This document shows, one piece after another, positions 25,169-33,524 of a stretch of 64,000 bases of DNA. Position numbers and translations under genes: made by a program. Under the pieces are notes generated by a model. The model was given only the letters and a program-made list of their open reading frames with translations. It ran no database searches and was not told the DNA's origin. The number at the start of each line of letters is the position of its first letter. The first letter of the stretch is position 1. Where the stretch lies: contig CAKZXA010000068.1 in assembly GCA_937922045.1 (NCBI GenBank), positions 1 to 64,000 of the forward strand, given 5' to 3'. Source of the DNA: an uncultured Acidimicrobiales bacterium (lineage in GTDB: Bacteria; Actinomycetota; Acidimicrobiia; Acidimicrobiales; SZUA-35).

Positions 25169-26023
25169 ATGCTCGACATTACGTTCTATGGCGTCCGCGG
25201 CTCAACGCCGTGCAGTGGACCGGAAACCCAAGAATTTGGCGGCAACACATCATGTGTACTTGTCGCGGTTGGGGACGAGCCCCCGATCATCTGCGATCTC
25301 GGCACTGGCGTGCGTCGGCTCGGCCATGATCTCTCAGCCGCCTCAACGGAGCCGGTGCGAGCCTCCGCCCTTTTGAGCCACCTGCACTGGGATCACGTTC
25401 AAGGTGTGCCTTTCTTTGCTCCGATATTGAAGACCGGTTCCTCACTCGACGTGTACGGCCCGGTCCAGAACGGTCGGAGCTTGCTGGAGATCGTCGAGGA
25501 GTTCGTTGCCCCGCCGTTGTTTCCCGTCAGCCTCAAGCAATTGCCCGGCTCGTGCTCCTTTACCGAGGTCGGCAACCAGACATTCGCGGTGGGATCCGCC
25601 ACGGTTACCGCCTTCGACGTCGAGCACGCAGGCCCAACGAACGGGTATCGGATCGATGCCGGCGGGGGATCGGTTGCCTACATCAGCGACTGTCAGGAGC
25701 CACTCGATGGCTCACGGATAGTGCCTGATGTGGTGCTCGAAGCTTGTGCTGACGTTGATGTTCTCATCCACGATGCCCAGTACAGCGCCGCTGAGCTAGC
25801 GCAGCGTCCGGACTGGGGTCATTGCACGCCCGACTATGCACTAGCGGTAGCGGTGGCGTGTCGGGCCAAGCGTCTCGTGCTGTTCCATCACGACCCCGCA
25901 CATGACGACACTTGGGTCCGCTCGGAGGTTGCTCGGCTCAGGGAGGCGGCTGCGAGCCTTGGCCACGGCGACGGTATCGACGTGCTCGCCGCCTTCGAAG
26001 GTCTGACCCTGCACTCCACGTAG
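25169..26023 (+). CDS. MBL-fold metallo-hydrolase
   Basis: 284 residues of the metallo-beta-lactamase fold. The metal motif is SHLHWDHVQGVP (HxHxDH), with later ligands in FDVEHAGPTNGYR, SDCQEPLDGS and LFHHDP. The N-terminus DITFYGVRGSTPCSGPETQEFGGNTSC resembles the subgroup related to RNase Z and PhnP-like phosphodiesterases. Substrate not predictable. It is divergent from the UGSC operon, and its start is abutted by a tandem 15-bp duplication. Confidence 0.85.
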   Translation: MLDITFYGVRGSTPCSGPETQEFGGNTSCVLVAVGDEPPIICDLGTGVRRLGHDLSAASTEPVRASALLSHLHWDHVQGVPFFAPILKTGSSLDVYGPVQNGRSLLEIVEEFVAPPLFPVSLKQLPGSCSFTEVGNQTFAVGSATVTAFDVEHAGPTNGYRIDAGGGSVAYISDCQEPLDGSRIVPDVVLEACADVDVLIHDAQYSAAELAQRPDWGHCTPDYALAVAVACRAKRLVLFHHDPAHDDTWVRSEVARLREAAASLGHGDGIDVLAAFEGLTLHST

Positions 26024-26089
26024 CCTCGACAGCGAGCAGCGGTATACGATCGGCAGCACGCGAAGTTGGTGCCACGAGAGGACAGAACC

Positions 26090-26584
26090 ATGGCCGACAA
26101 TGATCCAACGATTGACCCCGGTGACTTCCGGAACGTGCTCGGTCACTTTCCGACCGGTGTGACCGTGGTAACCGCAGCAGGTCCTGATCGCCCGATCGGC
26201 GTTGCCATCGGCTCCTTCGCCTCGATTTCGCTCGATCCGCCACTGGTCGGTTTCTTTCTTGGGACCGAGTCGGGAAGCTGGGAACCGATGAAAGCCAGCG
26301 GCCACTTCTGTGTGAATGTTCTCTGTCACGACCAGATGGAGCTGTGTGGCGTTATGGCATCCCGTTCCGATGACAAGTTCGACGGTGTCGATGTCGAACT
26401 TGCGGCCAACAGCGGGGCCCCGATCCTCCCCGACGTTCACGCCATCATCGACTGCCGTATTGACCAGGTGATTGAGCTTGGCGATCACAACTTGGTGGTC
26501 GGCCGGGTCTTGAGCCTTGAGCCTCGCCGTTCTGAACCACCCATGGTGTTCTACAAGGGGCAGTACGGCACGTTCGGTAGGTAG
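26090..26584 (+). CDS. Flavin reductase family protein
   Basis: 164 residues with the FMN-binding split-barrel fold of flavin:NAD(P)H reductases that serve two-component monooxygenases: FRNVLGHFPTGVTVVTA, GVAIGSFASISLDPPLVGFFLG, SGHFCVNVLCHDQ and the C-terminal PPMVFYKGQYGTFG. ATG 26090 follows GAGAGGA by eight bases and is preferred over 26066. It lies after the MBL hydrolase on the same strand with a 66-bp gap. No oxygenase partner is adjacent. Confidence 0.88.
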   Translation: MADNDPTIDPGDFRNVLGHFPTGVTVVTAAGPDRPIGVAIGSFASISLDPPLVGFFLGTESGSWEPMKASGHFCVNVLCHDQMELCGVMASRSDDKFDGVDVELAANSGAPILPDVHAIIDCRIDQVIELGDHNLVVGRVLSLEPRRSEPPMVFYKGQYGTFGR

Positions 26585-26726
26585 TCGCTGGTGATTGGCG
26601 TGCCTGAAGGTATCGGCGCTCGTTAGGCCTTCTGGGCCCTGACCGGGCAAATGACCTTATCAAGTGCACCCAAGAGGCGGGGATGGGCCGTGGTTAGCTG
26701 AGATGTAGCTAGCCAGAGGAGGCCCC

Positions 26727-27743
26727 GTGGGAACAGTGGCGAGAACGCGCCAAGAAGGACAGGCACAGTTTGAGGCGTGGGCGAGGGAGACAACCCGTGT
26801 CGACGTTGCGACGGGGCCAAGCGACACCGATCGAGGCCCGTTCTCCATTCGGCTCGGACCTGTCGACATCCACCTCGGCTGGCTAGCGGCCGCCGTCCTG
26901 TCGATCTTCGCTCTCGGTGCTTTCCTGCCTGCCGGGCTCTGGCTCCTGGTGTTCCTTGGCGTCATCATCCTCACCCACGAGGGCGGTCATCTCCTGGCGG
27001 CCAGGGCGGCAGGAATGAAGCCGACCGAGTACTTCTGGGGATTTGGTCCGGAGATCTTGGCCGTCGAGCACAAGGGGTGCCGGTACGGCATTAAGACGCT
27101 TTCCTTGGGCGGCTATGTCCGGATTGAGGGGATGACGCCCAGTTCCGAGATTCCCGAGGGATTCGATGAGGCCGACACCTACCGCGCGGCGCGCCACCGA
27201 GGTCGGTTGGGTACGATCCTGGCCGGGCCGTTCACCAACCTCGCACTCGCTCTGGTCGCCTTGTCTGCGGCCGAGTTGAGGGCGGGCCGGGGATGGCTCG
27301 GCGCTGGTGCCGAGGCGTTGCGGGTACTGAACCTTGTGATCTCGGCCACCGTGATGGCGCTGTGGAGCTGGTTTGGCAACATCGGTGGCTACCTGCAAGC
27401 TGTCTTCGGCGATACGAGTTCGGCGCCGGTGCGCTTCTTGTCGCCGGTAGCGCAGGCTCAGGTAAGCGGCCAGGTAGTGGAGAGCGGCGTTGATGCCAGC
27501 CTGTACTGGTTCGCGATCCTCTCCTGCGCTGTCGGGATCATCAACCTCTTACCGTTGCCGCCCCTCGACGGCTCGCATGCTCTTGTCGCACTGACCGAGG
27601 GCCTGGTCGAGAAGCTGACGGGTCGACGCGTTTCCTTCGATGTGACACGACTGATCCCGCTGGCCTACGTGACCATCGGTGCACTGCTGGTACTGTCGCT
27701 CACGGCTCTTGTCATGGACCTGCGCGATCTCGCCGTGCTCTAG
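26727..27743 (+). CDS. Site-2-protease-like M50 zinc metalloprotease
   Basis: 338-residue multi-pass membrane protease, GTG start after AGAGGAGGCCCC. The zinc site HEGGH lies in a membrane helix (FLGVIILTHEGGHLLAARAAG). The second ligand region is NLLPLPPLDGSHAL. Other helices include LAAAVLSIFALGAFL, LAGPFTNLALALVAL and VTIGALLVLSLTALV. There is no clear PDZ domain; the region between the metal helices is a short soluble insert plus helices. It would cut membrane-embedded substrates, for example anti-sigma factors. Start and end are clean and it appears intact. Confidence 0.88.
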   Translation: MGTVARTRQEGQAQFEAWARETTRVDVATGPSDTDRGPFSIRLGPVDIHLGWLAAAVLSIFALGAFLPAGLWLLVFLGVIILTHEGGHLLAARAAGMKPTEYFWGFGPEILAVEHKGCRYGIKTLSLGGYVRIEGMTPSSEIPEGFDEADTYRAARHRGRLGTILAGPFTNLALALVALSAAELRAGRGWLGAGAEALRVLNLVISATVMALWSWFGNIGGYLQAVFGDTSSAPVRFLSPVAQAQVSGQVVESGVDASLYWFAILSCAVGIINLLPLPPLDGSHALVALTEGLVEKLTGRRVSFDVTRLIPLAYVTIGALLVLSLTALVMDLRDLAVL

Positions 27744-27797
27744 CCACTGGTCGGCTGGGCTTCGATGGGTCGGTGCGACCCGCTAGGGTGAGCGCCC

Positions 27798-28319
27798 ATG
27801 GCGATCTATGCGCTCGGAGGCCTTGAGCCCCGTATCCACTCAACAGCCTTTATCCATCCGCAGGCAACCGTCATTGGCGATGTCACTATCGGTGCCGAGT
27901 CCTCCGTGTGGCCTAGCGCCGTGTTGCGGGGTGATGAGGGCGCAATCGTGGTAGGAAAGCGCACCTCGATCCAGGACTGTTCGGTGATCCACACCACCGC
28001 AGAGTGGCCGACAACGATCGGCGACCGTTGTGTGATTGGCCACATTGTGCACCTGGAGGGCTGCACGGTGGAGGACGAGGCGTTGGTCGGCAACGGTGCC
28101 GTCGTACTTCATCGGGCCATCATCCGAACCCACGCATTGGTTGGCTCGAACGCCGTCGTACCGGCCGATCTTGAGGTCCCGAGCCAAGCGATGGCCCTGG
28201 GCGTACCAGCGAAGATCCTGCCCGACTCAGTCGATCCTGAGGCCATGATTCTGGGTGGCGTCGAGAGCTACGTTCAGAAGGCGCTGCTTTACCGGTCGCA
28301 GCTGCGACGCCTCGACTGA
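27798..28319 (+). CDS. Gamma-class carbonic anhydrase family protein
   Basis: 173 residues of left-handed beta-helix hexapeptide repeats (TVIGDVTIGAESSVWPSAVLRGDEG, SIQDCSVIHTT, TIGDRCVIGHIVHLEGC, ALVGNGAVVL). Metal-ligand histidines occur in IHTT and GHIVH. The N-terminus ALGGLEPRIHSTAFIHPQATVIG is typical of the YrdA/PaaY/CamH group. It may hydrate CO2 or act on a related substrate; catalytic competence is uncertain for this subgroup. It precedes sufB by 170 bp containing repeats and an operator candidate. Confidence 0.88.
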   Translation: MAIYALGGLEPRIHSTAFIHPQATVIGDVTIGAESSVWPSAVLRGDEGAIVVGKRTSIQDCSVIHTTAEWPTTIGDRCVIGHIVHLEGCTVEDEALVGNGAVVLHRAIIRTHALVGSNAVVPADLEVPSQAMALGVPAKILPDSVDPEAMILGGVESYVQKALLYRSQLRRLD

Positions 28320-28330
28320 TCGTCTGTTTT

Positions 28331-28370
28331 CACTCCAATACACGGTCGTTGTCACTCCAATACACGGTCG
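28331..28370. repeat. 18-bp direct repeat upstream of sufB
   Basis: CACTCCAATACACGGTCG occurs at 28331-28348 and again at 28353-28370, a 22-bp period with spacer TTGT. It lies 120-160 bp upstream of sufB. A 22-bp (two helical turns) spacing would place two bound proteins on the same DNA face, so it may be regulatory; simple slippage duplication is the alternative. Confidence 0.85.
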
Positions 28371-28410
28371 CCAAGATTCGGTGGTCTTTGACTCCCGCAA
28401 CACCGTCAAG

Positions 28411-28438
28411 GTTTGTTACTATCTAGGTAGTGTTAATT
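28411..28438. promoter_or_regulatory. Operator-like site upstream of sufB
   Basis: The right part GTAGTGTTAATT is identical over 12 bases to the arm of the perfect dyad upstream of the second sufC (39927-39938). The left arm is only partly conserved (about five of ten positions). It ends ~50 bp before the sufB ATG. A common regulator of both suf units, such as an Fe-S-sensing SufR or Rrf2 protein, is inferred; no such regulator gene is in the window. Confidence 0.55.
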
Positions 28439-28489
28439 GCCCCTGGTGCGCCTGCTTGACGGCGGGTGGCTGCCACCTTAGGAGTGCCG

Positions 28490-29893
28490 ATGACGATCAC
28501 GCCCGACAATCTTGACCTCAGCCGCTACAAGCTCGGCTGGAGCGACCAGGAAGACTATGTCTTCAAGCCCAAGAAGGGCATCTCGGAGAACATCATCCGG
28601 GAGATGTCATGGATGAAGGGTGAACCGGACTGGATGCTCGACATGCGTCTCAAGTCCTTCCGGCACTTCGAGAAGCGCCCGATGCCCAACTGGGGCGGTG
28701 ATATGTCCGAGATCTTCTTCGACGACATCTTCTACTACATCAAGCCGACCGAGGGTCAGGTTGATAAGTGGGAAGATCTCCCCGACGCCATCAAGGACAC
28801 CTACGAGAAGCTGGGCATCCCCGAGGCCGAACGCAAGTATCTGGCCGGGGTGACCGCCCAGTACGAGTCGGAGGTGGTGTTCCACCGCAACCGCGAAGAT
28901 CTCGAACGTCTTGGCGTGATCTTCTGCGACATGGACACCGCGCTCCGGGAGTACCCGGAGTTGGTCAAGCCCTACTTCGGCAAGATCATCCCGATGAACG
29001 ACAACAAGTTCTCCGCTCTGAACACTTCCGTGTGGTCTGGCGGCTCGTTCATCTATGTTCCTCCCGGCGTTGAGGTCGACCAGCCTCTCCAGGCCTACTT
29101 CCGTATCAACGCCGAGAACATGGGCCAGTTCGAGCGCACCCTCATCATCGCCGACGAGGGTTCGAAGGTGCACTACATCGAGGGCTGTTCAGCTCCGGTC
29201 TACACGTCGGACTCACTCCATTCCGCCGTGGTGGAGATCGTGGTGAAGCCGAGCGCTCACGTTACCTACACCACCATTCAGAACTGGTCGAACAATGTGT
29301 TCAACCTGGTGACCAAGCGAGCTCGTGTCGAAGCCGAAGGTCACATGGAGTGGATCGACGGCAACATCGGCTCCCGCCTCACCATGAAGTACCCGGCCGT
29401 GTGGCTGGTTGGCCCCAAGGCCACAGGTGAGGTCTTGTCGGTGGCCTACTCCGGTGCCGGCCAGCACCAAGACACCGGCGCCAAGATGGTTCACGCCGCT
29501 CCGGAGACAACCTCCAAGATCGTGGCGAAGTCGATCTCGAAAGACGGCGGCCGGTCAAGCTATCGCGGCCTGATCCGGGTTGAGGACGACGCTTATGGCT
29601 GCAAGAGCCATGTGCAATGCGACGCCCTAATCCTCGACGATCATTCGATCAGCGATACCTACCCCTACATGGAGATCGGTGCGCTCGATGCTCAGATCGG
29701 CCACGAGGCGACGGTTTCCAAGGTTGCTGATGAGCAGCTCTTCTACCTGATGAGCCGTGGGCTCTCAGAGGAACAGGCGATTGGCATGGTCGTAAACGGT
29801 TTCATCGAGCCGGTGACCCGCACCTTGCCCATGGAGTACGCCGTGGAGTGGAGCCGACTCATCGAGCTCCAAATGGAAGGTAGCGTCGGCTAG
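28490..29893 (+). CDS. sufB: Fe-S cluster assembly protein SufB
   Basis: 467 residues from ATG 28490 with SD AGGAG five bases upstream. SufB is the scaffold subunit of the SufBC2D complex on which [Fe-S] clusters are built. Signatures include [56 protein letters not shown] and [15 protein letters not shown]. The conserved C-terminal beta-helix and SufD-type tail carry [20 protein letters not shown] and [18 protein letters not shown]. The beta-helix Cys ([10 protein letters not shown]) is the likely persulfide acceptor. A strong terminator follows it, so it is a single transcription unit, unlike compact sufBDCSU operons. Confidence 0.96.
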   Translation: MTITPDNLDLSRYKLGWSDQEDYVFKPKKGISENIIREMSWMKGEPDWMLDMRLKSFRHFEKRPMPNWGGDMSEIFFDDIFYYIKPTEGQVDKWEDLPDAIKDTYEKLGIPEAERKYLAGVTAQYESEVVFHRNREDLERLGVIFCDMDTALREYPELVKPYFGKIIPMNDNKFSALNTSVWSGGSFIYVPPGVEVDQPLQAYFRINAENMGQFERTLIIADEGSKVHYIEGCSAPVYTSDSLHSAVVEIVVKPSAHVTYTTIQNWSNNVFNLVTKRARVEAEGHMEWIDGNIGSRLTMKYPAVWLVGPKATGEVLSVAYSGAGQHQDTGAKMVHAAPETTSKIVAKSISKDGGRSSYRGLIRVEDDAYGCKSHVQCDALILDDHSISDTYPYMEIGALDAQIGHEATVSKVADEQLFYLMSRGLSEEQAIGMVVNGFIEPVTRTLPMEYAVEWSRLIELQMEGSVG

Positions 29894-29914
29894 TTCTACG
29901 CTCGCCGAGAACAT

Positions 29915-29942
29915 TGCAGCCCACCCGTGAGGGTGGGCTGCA
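29915..29942 (+). terminator. Intrinsic terminator after sufB
   Basis: Perfect 12-bp stem TGCAGCCCACCC / GGGTGGGCTGCA with a GTGA tetraloop, followed by GTCGTTTTA. It lies 22 bp after the sufB stop and cuts sufB off from the downstream genes. Confidence 0.88.
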
Positions 29943-29997
29943 GTCGTTTTATGCGACCGGTCGGGTCAAAAAACCCACCGACCTTGTCGAGCGAGGG

Positions 29998-30186
29998 CTA
30001 GGCCTCGCTGTCACCCATACCTGGAATCTTGTCGGCGATGCCTTCAGCCTTGTCGACGGCGCCGGTCACCTTGTCGCCCATGTCGCCCGGTAGTTTGCTG
30101 GCGTGCTCGTCGGCAAGCGCCTTGGCCTGATCGGTGCTGCCTTTGGCCATACCGAACATTTCCTTGGCCTTGTCCAAGAAGCCCAT
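29998..30186 (-). CDS. MT0933-like small protein (annotated antitoxin family)
   Basis: 62 residues, MGFLDKAKEMFGMAKGS start with SD AAGGAG seven bases upstream. Repeated short amphipathic helices (TDQAKALADEHASKLPG, KVTGAVDKAEGIADKIPG) match the MT0933/Rv0909-type family of small actinobacterial proteins named antitoxins. No toxin gene is adjacent on either side, so a toxin-antitoxin role is not supported here. Flanked by the sufB terminator. Confidence 0.65.
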   Translation of the reverse strand: MGFLDKAKEMFGMAKGSTDQAKALADEHASKLPGDMGDKVTGAVDKAEGIADKIPGMGDSEA

Positions 30187-30410
30187 GTGGCTCTCCTTCT
30201 CGTTGGTGAAGATGATTGTTGATGCGTATCGAAACGCGTGCTAAACCCTATCAAGTTCAGTACTTGTCGGTTGGACCTGTGGATTCTGAACGGCTCTGAC
30301 GGCGCGCCGACACGACCGGATCGGCGGGTCGGCGCGGGTTTGTGCGTCGTTTAGATCGCGAATTCATTACGTCGGGAACTTTCACGCCTGGTGGCGTCGT
30401 CTCAATCCAC

Positions 30411-32129
30411 ATGAGTTCGCCCCGGTTTGTCCACCATCCCTTCCCACAGCGAGCTGCTATCGGCATACTGCTGTCGTTGTTCGTCATGCTTGCCGCCTGT
30501 GGCAGTTCCAACGACGACAACGAGGCGACGGATGCCGAAGAGTCGTTCAACGATGTTGATACAGCCTCCGACTCGTCCGACTCCATAACCGACGATGCTG
30601 GCGATGCGATGGAACAAGATTCGAGCAGTGACGGCGATGGCGAAGCAGCCCTCATGGAAAGGGAAGAGGAAGCCGTCGACGACGCCATGGCTGATGCGCC
30701 GGAGGCCGTTTCAGCAGCATCCCGTGTCGCTGAGGACTCGGTGGCCGGCGGGTTCTTCGATTCAGAGCCTGAGGCTGAGCTGAAGGAGAGCAATACCTTC
30801 GAGGACTATGGTGTCCGACCTTTCGTCGAGACCGATGTCGACCCCAAGTCGACCTTCGCTCTTGATGTCGACACCGGTTCGTTCACGGTGGGCAAGCAAT
30901 GGCTTGAGAACGGGGAACTCCCACCGGCTGAGTCGGTGCGGGTCGAAGAATACGTCAACAGCTTTGACTATGACTACCCGGCGCCGAACGATGGCTTGAG
31001 CGTGGTAGCTGAGGGCGGCCCTTCACCGTTCGACGCGAACAATGTGCTGGTCCGGCTTGGCGTGCAGGCCGAGCAGGTCGCCAATGAAGAACGTCCCGAA
31101 GCGGCGCTGACCTTCATCGTTGACACATCTGGCTCTATGGATCGCCACGACCGACTCGGATTGGTAAAGGACTCGCTGACCACGCTAGTCCGAGAACTCG
31201 ATCGCGATGATTCGGTAGCAATCGTGACCTACAGTAACAACGCCGAAGTAATTCTCGAACCAACCAGCGTTGGTCGGAGCGATGAGATCGTTGCCGCCAT
31301 CGAGAGCTTGCAGCCCGACGGCTCGACGAACCTCGAAGCCGGGTTGTTCCGTGGATATGACCTGGCCAACGAGGCCTTCGTCGAAGGCGGGATCAACCGG
31401 GTCGTGCTCGCTTCGGATGGCGTGGCCAATGTGGGCTTAACCGATCCTGATCAACTGGCTGAAACGATTCGTGGCGATGCCGACAAGGGCATTCATCTCG
31501 TAACGGTCGGTGTCGGTATGGGCAACTTCAACGATGTAGTGATGGAGCAGCTGGCCGATCAGGGTGACGGTTTCTACGCCTATGTCAACGATCGCTCCGA
31601 AGCTGATCGCCTGTTCGGCGACGACCTGCTCTCAACCTTGCTCACGGTTGCGATCGACGGCAAAATCCAAGTCGAGTTCAGTCCTGAAGCCGTCGAGACC
31701 TACCGTCTAATCGGCTTCGAGAACAGGGCGGTTCTCGACAAGGACTTCCGCAACGATGACGTTGACGCAGGCGAGCTTGGCGCTGGGCATCAGGTCACCG
31801 CGGTCTATGAGCTACACCTCCACGACGAAACCCGGATCAGCGACTACCTGGGCACCGCTCAGCTGAGGTGGCAGGATCCCGGCTCGGGTGGTGTGATCGA
31901 GACTCGTCTTGAGCTCTCGGCCGGCATCATCGAGAAGAATTGGGCGAATACCAGTGAGGACTTCCGGCTCGCCGTGACTGTTGCATCCTTCGCCGAGTCG
32001 TTGCGATACAGCCCTTACGCAGAGTCGGTTGACCTGGAGCAAATTTTGGCCGAAGCCGAGGCGCTGTCCCATCGTGGGCGGGTGAATGAACTGGTCGACA
32101 TGATCGACCAGGCCAGGAGCCTCCGTTAG
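30411..32129 (+). CDS. VWA-domain lipoprotein (YfbK-like)
   Basis: 572 residues from ATG 30411 (MSSPRFVHHPFPQRA). The signal peptide ends in lipobox LAAC (LLSLFVMLAACGSS), so it is a lipid-anchored envelope protein. An acidic linker of ~100 residues leads to the vWF_A N-terminal region (STFALDVDTGSFTVGKQWL), then the VWA domain with a complete MIDAS start (FIVDTSGSMDRHDRLGLVK) and LASDGVANVGLTD. A C-terminal DUF3520-like segment ends it (TRLELSAGIIEKNWAN, LRYSPYAESVDLEQIL). It likely binds a protein partner through Mg2+. Stands alone. Confidence 0.87.
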   Translation: MSSPRFVHHPFPQRAAIGILLSLFVMLAACGSSNDDNEATDAEESFNDVDTASDSSDSITDDAGDAMEQDSSSDGDGEAALMEREEEAVDDAMADAPEAVSAASRVAEDSVAGGFFDSEPEAELKESNTFEDYGVRPFVETDVDPKSTFALDVDTGSFTVGKQWLENGELPPAESVRVEEYVNSFDYDYPAPNDGLSVVAEGGPSPFDANNVLVRLGVQAEQVANEERPEAALTFIVDTSGSMDRHDRLGLVKDSLTTLVRELDRDDSVAIVTYSNNAEVILEPTSVGRSDEIVAAIESLQPDGSTNLEAGLFRGYDLANEAFVEGGINRVVLASDGVANVGLTDPDQLAETIRGDADKGIHLVTVGVGMGNFNDVVMEQLADQGDGFYAYVNDRSEADRLFGDDLLSTLLTVAIDGKIQVEFSPEAVETYRLIGFENRAVLDKDFRNDDVDAGELGAGHQVTAVYELHLHDETRISDYLGTAQLRWQDPGSGGVIETRLELSAGIIEKNWANTSEDFRLAVTVASFAESLRYSPYAESVDLEQILAEAEALSHRGRVNELVDMIDQARSLR

Positions 32130-32172
32130 GCCGTTAGCTAGGCCGGCGACCCTGGGGAGAGACGCCGTTTAG

Positions 32173-32880
32173 CTAGCAAACAGCCCCGAGGACCAAACTG
32201 ATCATGTCGTCGAGACTGGTCTGACGGTCCTCGGGGCTCATCTGTGAACCGTCGGAGATGAGGTCGGTGACGGTTGCTACCGTCAGCGACTTGATGCCGT
32301 GTTCTGCCGCAACGCCGTAGAGGCCTGCCGCTTCCATCTCGACGGCGAGGAACCCATACTTCTGAAGCAGGTCGAAAGTGTTCCGACCCTCGGGTTCGTA
32401 GAAGAAGTCAGAAGTGAATATGGAACCGATCTGGGCGGTCAGTTTCATTTCGTCGGCCCGGTTGGCAATTGCTCGAAGCATCTCCCAGCTGGCGGTAGCT
32501 GGAAAGTCTCGCCCCCCGAATCGAGCGTTGTTTACGCCCGAGTCTGTGCCGGCGCTCATGGCCACGACGACATCACCCAACTTGATGTCTGGCTGCAGGG
32601 CGCCACACGACCCGATCCGGATGATGCGAGTAACCCCGAAATCCTTGATCAACTCGGTGGCGTAGATCTGGATGGAGGGTATTCCCATGCCTGATCCTTG
32701 AACCGAAACCGGTGTGCCGTTGTAGATGCCAGTGAAGCCCAGCATGTTTCGGATGTCGTTGACCTGACGTACCTCGTCGAGGTAGTTCTCCGCTATGTAC
32801 TTGGCCCTCAGCGGGTCGCCCGGCATGAGTACGATGTCGGCGTAGTCGCCGGGGTCGGCGGCGAGGTGAATGGTGCTCAT
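32173..32880 (-). CDS. deoD: Purine-nucleoside phosphorylase, DeoD type
   Basis: Splits purine (deoxy)nucleosides with phosphate in the salvage pathway. ATG 32880 follows GGAGGACCAGATC; the track start at 32958 is too far upstream. 235 residues, as in the hexameric bacterial enzymes. Signatures: ADIVLMPGDPLRAKYIAENY (phosphate site), GTPVSVQGSGMGIPSIQIYATELI, IIRIGSCGALQPDIKLGDVV and AVEMEAAGLYGVAAEHG with the ribose-binding MEA. It is convergent with the VWA gene. Confidence 0.95.
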   Translation of the reverse strand: MSTIHLAADPGDYADIVLMPGDPLRAKYIAENYLDEVRQVNDIRNMLGFTGIYNGTPVSVQGSGMGIPSIQIYATELIKDFGVTRIIRIGSCGALQPDIKLGDVVVAMSAGTDSGVNNARFGGRDFPATASWEMLRAIANRADEMKLTAQIGSIFTSDFFYEPEGRNTFDLLQKYGFLAVEMEAAGLYGVAAEHGIKSLTVATVTDLISDGSQMSPEDRQTSLDDMISLVLGAVC

Positions 32881-33016
32881 GATCTGGTCCTCCAGTAGTT
32901 GGCGGCTGATGGTGTGAGCGCTGACGCTACCGTCATTGCTCACTGTGTTCGAACCCACGCCGACGCGGCGCCAGCCTGCCTACCGATTGATGCCGATTCC
33001 GTGGCAAACTCGATGT

Positions 33017-33382
33017 ATGGCAATGCGGCAAGATTGCAAACACTTTCAGAGTCGAACGTACCCTAGCGGTGACACGATGCGGAAGTGTGCCCTCGATCTG
33101 GCACCCGAGGCCCCGTGGAAATGCCCAGAGGATTGCTCTCGTTTTGAGCGGCGCTTGGCCGATGTGAATTGGCGTCACGGGACGTTGGTTACTCCTCCAA
33201 CCCCTGATCCTCCGGCCTCGATCGGCGATGGTGATTCGATCGCCGCCCTCCTGGACGAGGCCGAGGACATCATCAATGCGGCCGGGCCTTCGATCCGGGC
33301 GGAGGTTGATGAGGAGCGCTGGAAAGAGGAGTCGCGCAAGAAGAAGTCGCGACCGAAATGGTGGCCGTTCGGTCGTCGCTAG
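33017..33382 (+). CDS. Cys-rich small protein of unknown function
   Basis: 121 residues. The track ORF starts at 32936, but ATG 33017 (MAMRQDCKHFQSRTY) starts the patterned part. Four Cys and a His are spaced like a metal site: DCKHF, KCALDLAP, WKCPEDCSRFERRL. A helical segment follows (SIAALLDEAEDIINAAGPS) with a very basic tail (EESRKKKSRPKWWPFGRR), which could contact nucleic acid or membrane. Family not recognised. It sits upstream of the sufD unit, separated by tandem repeats. Confidence 0.6.
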   Translation: MAMRQDCKHFQSRTYPSGDTMRKCALDLAPEAPWKCPEDCSRFERRLADVNWRHGTLVTPPTPDPPASIGDGDSIAALLDEAEDIINAAGPSIRAEVDEERWKEESRKKKSRPKWWPFGRR

Positions 33383-33403
33383 CACCGTTTCGCACGCCGT
33401 CGG

Positions 33404-33467
33404 TTCACTGTGGCCAAGGCCAACGATTCACTGTGGCCGAGGCCAACGATTCACTGTGGCCAAGGCC
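33404..33467. repeat. 23-bp tandem repeat, 2.8 copies
   Basis: Units at 33404, 33427 and 33450 (TTCACTGTGGCCAAGGCCAACGA; one A/G difference; the third is cut after 18 bases). Each unit contains the near-palindrome TGGCCAAGGCCA. Located 58 bp upstream of the sufD start, so it could affect its promoter. Confidence 0.9.
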
Positions 33468-33524
33468 TTGGTGTAGGGCTTCTGAAACCGAAGATTTCGC
33501 GGGTTCTGGCGGTAACCTGAAGGG

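Noticed and set aside
25841-26650. 269-aa minus-strand ORF
   Set aside because: Antisense across the MBL hydrolase end and flavin reductase, both clearly coding on plus.
29998-30186. Functional toxin-antitoxin pair with the MT0933-like protein
   Set aside because: No candidate toxin ORF lies on either side; only family naming suggests it.
33404-33467. Possible CRISPR array
   Set aside because: Units are directly tandem without unique spacers, and no cas genes are present.
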